Of a stretch of 64,000 nt of DNA, positions 59,922 through 64,000 are shown in pieces. The DNA lies in assembly GCA_950106755.1 (NCBI GenBank), contig OX467085.1:930001-994000 (forward strand), given 5' to 3'. This DNA comes from Climacium dendroides. Taxonomy: Eukaryota > Streptophyta > Bryopsida > Hypnales > Climaciaceae. Every line of letters starts with the position of its first letter. Within the stretch, counting starts at the first letter, position 1. The notes beneath the pieces were generated by a model. It saw nothing but the letters and a program-made list of their open reading frames with translations, searched no databases and was not told the DNA's origin. The position numbers and the translations under genes were made by a program.

Positions 59922-61271
59922 ATGTCCGAAAACATAACACACAAGTTGCAAACCTTCAAAATAATTAGGATTCATAGAAAAATGAAGTTTAAGAGAACCC
60001 TATTGATTCCCCACACTTCTTCAATGGAAATCGGTTTTAAAAAAAAGACTCTAGAAATCATGTTGGATTTGATAGACACCAAACCAATAAATTATATCGA
60101 TTTGACGTGGAGGTATGTCCGAAAACATAACACACAAGTTGCAAACCTTCAAAATAATTAGGATTCATAGAAAAATGAAGTTTAAGAGAACCCTATTGAT
60201 TCCCCACACTTCTTCAATGGAAATCGGTTTTAAAAAAAAGACTCTAGAAATCATGTTGGATTTGATAGACACCAAACCAATAAATTATATCGATTTGACG
60301 TGGAAGCATGTCCGAAAACATAACACACAAGTATCAAACCTTCAAAATAATTAGGATTCATAGAAAAATGAAGTTTAAGAGAACCCTATTGATTCCCCAC
60401 ACTTCTTCAATGGAAATCGGTTTTAAAAAAAAGACTCTAGAAATCATGTTGGATTTGATAGACACCAAACCAATAAATTATATCGATTTGACGTGGAAGC
60501 ATGTCCGAAAACATAACACACAAGTTGAAAACCTTCAAAATAATTAGGATTCATAGAAAAATGAAGATTAAGAGAACCCTATTGATTCCCCACACTTCTT
60601 CAATGGAAATCGGTTTTAAAAAAAAGACTCTAGAAATCATGTTGGATTTGATAGACACCAAACCAATAAATTATATCGATTTGACGTGGAGGTATGTCCA
60701 AAAACATAACACACAAGTTGCAAACCTTCAAAATAATTAGGATTCATAGAAAAATGAAGTTTAAGAGAACCCTATTGATTCCCCACACTTCTTCAATGGA
60801 AATCGGTTTTAAAAAAAAGACTCTAGAAATCATGTTGGATTTGATAGACACCAAACCAATAATTTATATCGATTTGACGTGGAATCATGTCCGAAAACAT
60901 AACACACAAACTGAAAACCTTCAAAATAATTAGGATTCATAGAAAAATGAAGTTTAAGAGAACCCTATTGACTCCCCACACTTCTTCAATGGAAATAGGT
61001 TTTAAAAAAAAGACTCTAGAAATCATGTTGGATTTGATAGACACCAAACCAATAAATTATATCGATTTGACGTGGAAGCATGTCCGAAAACATAACACAC
61101 AAGTTGCAAACCTTCAAAATAATTAGGATTCATAGAGAAATGAAGTTCAAAAGAACCCTGTTGATTCCCCACACTTCTTCAATTGAACTTGTTTTCAGAA
61201 AAAGACTCTAGAAATCATGTTGGATTTGATAGACACCAAACCAATAAATTATATCGATTTGACGTGGAAGC
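59922..61271 (+). repeat. 8-mer HOR unit ending in a form C monomer (7 monomers, 1,350 bp)
   Basis: Order a b c d e f at 59922, 60115, 60308, 60501, 60694 and 60887, then a divergent monomer at 61080 in place of g and h. The e-to-e spacing to both neighbours is still 1,543 bp, because the next unit has compensating extra monomers. Confidence 0.9.
61080..61271 (+). repeat. Divergent form C-like monomer (192 bp)
   Basis: It has CATAGAGAAATGAAGTTCAA, AAGAACCCTGTTGATT and GAACTTGTTTTCAGAAAAAG. It is the most divergent monomer in an otherwise homogeneous 11-kb block. GAACTTGTTTT links it to 33, 38558 and 42981. It may be an old copy brought in by exchange. Confidence 0.85.
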
Positions 61272-63007
61272 ATGTCCGAAAACATAACACACAAGTTGCA
61301 AACCTTCAAAATAATTAGGATTCATAGAAAAATGAAGTTTAAGAGAACCCTATTGATTCCCCACACTTCTTCAATGGAAATCGGTTTTAAAAAAAAGACT
61401 CTAGAAATCATGTTGGATTTGATAGACACCAAACCAATAAATTATATCGATTTGACGTGGAAGCATGTCCGAAAACATAACACACAAGTATCAAACCTTC
61501 AAAATAATTAGGATTCATAGAAAAATGAAGTTTAAGAGAACCCTATTGATTCCCCACACTTCTTCAATGGAAATCGGTTTTAAAAAAAAGACTCTAGAAA
61601 TCATGTTGGATTTGATAGACACCAAACCAATAAATTATATCGATTTGACGTGGAGGTATGTCCGAAAACATAACACACAAGTTGCAAACCTTCAAAATAA
61701 TTAGGATTCATAGAAAAATGAAGTTTAAGAGAACCCTATTGATTCCCCACACTTCTTCAATGGAAATCGGTTTTAAAAAAAAGACTCTAGAAATCATGTT
61801 GGATTTGATAGACACCAAACCAATAAATTATATCGATTTGACGTGGAAGCATGTCCGAAAACATAACACACAAGTATCAAACCTTCAAAATAATTAGGAT
61901 TCATAGAAAAATGAAGTTTAAGAGAACCCTATTGATTCCCCACACTTCTTCAATGGAAATCGGTTTTAAAAAAAAGACTCTAGAAATCATGTTGGATTTG
62001 ATAGACACCAAACCAATAAATTATATCGATTTGACGTGGAAGCATGTCCGAAAACATAACACACAAGTTGAAAACCTTCAAAATAATTAGGATTCATAGA
62101 AAAATGAAGATTAAGAGAACCCTATTGATTCCCCACACTTCTTCAATGGAAATCGGTTTTAAAAAAAAGACTCTAGAAATCATGTTGGATTTGATAGACA
62201 CCAAACCAATAAATTATATCGATTTGACGTGGAGGTATGTCCAAAAACATAACACACAAGTTGCAAACCTTCAAAATAATTAGGATTCATAGAAAAATGA
62301 AGTTTAAGAGAACCCTATTGATTCCCCACACTTCTTCAATGGAAATCGGTTTTAAAAAAAAGACTCTAGAAATCATGTTGGATTTGATAGACACCAAACC
62401 AATAATTTATATCGATTTGACGTGGAATCATGTCCGAAAACATAACACACAAACTGAAAACCTTCAAAATAATTAGGATTCATAGAAAAATGAAGTTTAA
62501 GAGAACCCTATTGACTCCCCACACTTCTTCAATGGAAATAGGTTTTAAAAAAAAGACTCTAGAAATCATGTTGGATTTGATAGACACCAAACCAATAAAT
62601 TATATCGATTTGACGTGGAAGCATGTCCGAAAACATAACACACAAGTATCAAACCTTCAAAATAATTAGGATTCATAGAAAAATGAAGTTTAAGAGAACC
62701 CTATTGATTCCCCACACTTCTTCAATGGAAATCGGTTTTAAAAAAAAGACTCTAGAAATCATGTTGGATTTGATAGACACCAAACCAATAATTTATATCG
62801 ATTTGACGTGGGATCATGTCCGAAAACATAACACACAAGTATCAAACCTTCAAAATAATTAGGATTTGTAGAAAAATGAAGTTTAAGAGAACCTGATTGA
62901 TTCCCTACACTTCTTCAATTGAACTTCTATTAAAAAAAAGACTCTAGAAATCATGTTGGATTTGATAAACACCAAACCAATAAATTATATCGATTTGACG
63001 TGGAAGC
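61272..63007 (+). repeat. 8-mer HOR family, 9-monomer version (1,736 bp)
   Basis: Monomers at 61272 (b), 61465 (c head with the a tail GGAGGTATG), 61658 (b), 61851 (c), 62044 (d), 62237 (e), 62430 (f), 62623 (g, form A) and 62816 (h). The c/a composite at 61465 lets the b-c series begin again, the signature of an unequal exchange between c and a. Confidence 0.9.
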
Positions 63008-63971
63008 ATGTCCGAAAACATAACACACAAGTTGAAAACCTTCAAAATAATTAGGATTCATAGAAAAATGAAGTTTAAGAGAACCCTATTGATTCCCCAC
63101 ACTTCTTCAATGGAAATCGGTTTTAAAAAAAAGACTCTAGAAATCATGTTGGATTTGATAGACACCAAACCAATAAATTATATCGATTTGACGTGGAGGT
63201 ATGTCCGAAAACATAACACACAAGTTGCAAACCTTCAAAATAATTAGGATTCATAGAAAAATGAAGTTTAAGAGAACCCTATTGATTCCCCACACTTCTT
63301 CAATGGAAATCGGTTTTAAAAAAAAGACTCTAGAAATCATGTTGGATTTGATAGACACCAAACCAATAATTTATATCGATTTGACGTGGAATCATGTCCG
63401 AAAACATAACACACAAGTATCAAACCTTCAAAATAATTAGGATTTGTAGAAAAATGAAGTTTAAGAGAACCTGATTGATTCCCTACACTTCTTCAATTGA
63501 ACTTCTATTAAAAAAAAGACTCTAGAAATCATGTTGGATTTGATAAACACCAAACCAATAAATTATATCGATTTGACGTGGAAGCATGTCCGAAAACATA
63601 ACACACAAGTTGAAAACCTTCAAAATAATTAGGATTCATAGAAAAATGAAGTTTAAGAGAACCCTATTGATTCCCCACACTTCTTCAATGGAAATCGGTT
63701 TTAAAAAAAAGACTCTAGAAATCATGTTGGATTTGATAGACACCAAACCAATAATTTATATCGATTTGACGTGGAATCATGTCCGAAAACATAACACACA
63801 AACTGAAAACCTTCAAAATAATTAGGATTCATAGAAAAATGAAGTTTAAGAGAACCCTATTGACTCCCCACACTTCTTCAATGGAAATCGGTTTTAAAAA
63901 AAAGACTCTAGAAATCATGTTGGATTTGATAGACACCAAACCAATAAATTATATCGATTTGACGTGGAAGC
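63008..63971 (+). repeat. Shortened right-end unit (5 monomers)
   Basis: Monomers at 63008 (a-like, with GTTGAAAACC), 63201 (A, followed by GTATCAAACC), 63394 (h type, with GGATTTGTAG), 63586 (e-like, followed by ACACAAACTG) and 63779 (f, with GACTCCCC). The middle of the 8-mer is missing. Confidence 0.85.
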
Positions 63972-64000
63972 ATGTCCGAAAACATAACACACAAGTATCA
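63972..64000 (+). repeat. Partial monomer cut by the right window edge
   Basis: The first 29 bases of a monomer (ATGTCCGAAAACATAACAC, then ACAAGTATCA). The array continues beyond the right edge. Confidence 0.95.

Larger units (their letters stand above)
1..64000 (+). repeat. Satellite DNA array of ~193-bp monomers, filling the window
   Basis: Every stretch belongs to one tandem repeat family in a single orientation. The ATGTCCG motif recurs at steps of 192, 193 or 194 bp from 33 to 63972, and all gaps between recognisable monomer starts are exact sums of these lengths, so nothing foreign is inserted. The 63,939 bp span allows only 332 monomers. With seven 194-bp monomers identified, about 181 are 193 bp and 144 are 192 bp if no other lengths occur. 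Reference GC is about 33%. Known biology: homogeneous arrays of roughly nucleosome-length monomers with higher-order repeats are typical of centromeric or pericentromeric heterochromatin. Assigning this array to a centromere is inference; no species or satellite family name can be given. Confidence 0.98.

Noticed and set aside
225..63825. Well over a hundred plus-strand frames of 62-82 codons as a multicopy gene family
   Set aside because: They coincide with the satellite period, overlap each other by 47 bp in shifted frames, are closed by form B and hybrid monomers, and differ mainly by amino-acid-changing substitutions. No domain, signal or separate regulatory region accompanies them.
1..64000. 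CRISPR array
   Set aside because: The whole 193-bp unit repeats with no short repeats separated by unique spacers, and the units are far too long.
1..64000. CENP-B box
   Set aside because: I looked for TTCG followed at the right spacing by A and CGGG on both strands. The nearest candidate, TTTCGGACATGC on the minus strand, lacks the required A and the CGGG.
1..64000. Transposon, IS or LTR insertions
   Set aside because: All distances between recognisable monomers are exact sums of 192, 193 and 194 bp, leaving no room for an insertion.
1..64000. tRNA, rRNA or other structured RNA genes, telomere repeats
   Set aside because: No sequence outside the monomer exists, and the monomer contains no tRNA-like arms, rRNA segments or TTAGGG/TTTAGGG-type repeats.
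1..64000. TATA-like promoter at TTATATCGAT in each monomer
   Set aside because: Such a string is expected in AT-rich DNA, no transcript or gene follows, and nothing else supports a promoter.

Overview
The whole 64 kb window is one uninterrupted, head-to-tail satellite DNA array. Taking the ATG of the recurring motif ATGTCCG as base 1 of a monomer, the first complete monomer starts at 33 and the last, incomplete one at 63972. The 63,939 bp between them hold 332 monomers with a mean of about 192.6 bp. All lie in the same orientation, and I found no unique sequence, mobile element insertion, inversion, RNA gene or plausible protein gene. A reference monomer (611-803) is about 33% GC. This is eukaryotic, centromere- or heterochromatin-like DNA. 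The species cannot be named from the sequence, and I do not recognise the monomer as a known satellite family.

The monomers come in a few forms, distinguished mainly at bases 76-126. Form A (193 bp) has CCCTATTGATTCCCC followed by CAATGGAAATCGGTTTT. Form B (192 bp) has CCTGATTGATTCCCT followed by CAATTGAACTTCTATT. Hybrids (192 bp) join the A left part to the B right part. A rare form C carries GAACTTGTTTT, and seven 194-bp monomers carry an extra base. The order of forms and their private point variants produces higher-order repeats (HORs) at many scales.

Layout: 33-3304 holds a 6-mer HOR and an expanded 8-mer version. 3305-16402 holds six HOR units that share their first three and last three monomers but have 9, 11, 9, 14, 16 and 9 monomers. 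16403-20646 is a scrambled derivative. 20647-23733 is a transition with a 772-bp 4-mer. 23734-30276 holds a 769-bp 4-mer nested in a duplicated 2,887-bp 15-mer. 30277-35090 is mixed, with runs of near-identical single monomers. 35091-37403 holds related 9-mer and 7-mer units. 37403-46378 is a duplicated 4,423-bp 23-mer that itself contains a duplicated 1,346-bp 7-mer. 44903-50441 is a duplicated 2,885-bp 15-mer overlapping the previous block. 50442-52596 includes a 577-bp 3-mer doublet. 52597-64000 is a mostly form-A array built on an 8-mer of about 1,542 bp, with 7- and 9-mer variants.

Form A monomers each contain a 79-codon open frame that crosses into the next monomer. These are best explained as by-products of a repeat lacking stop codons in one frame, so no CDS is annotated. 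The main interest is the recorded history of unequal exchange: nested HORs, variable HOR lengths with fixed ends, and chimeric monomers whose breakpoints can be placed within tens of bases.
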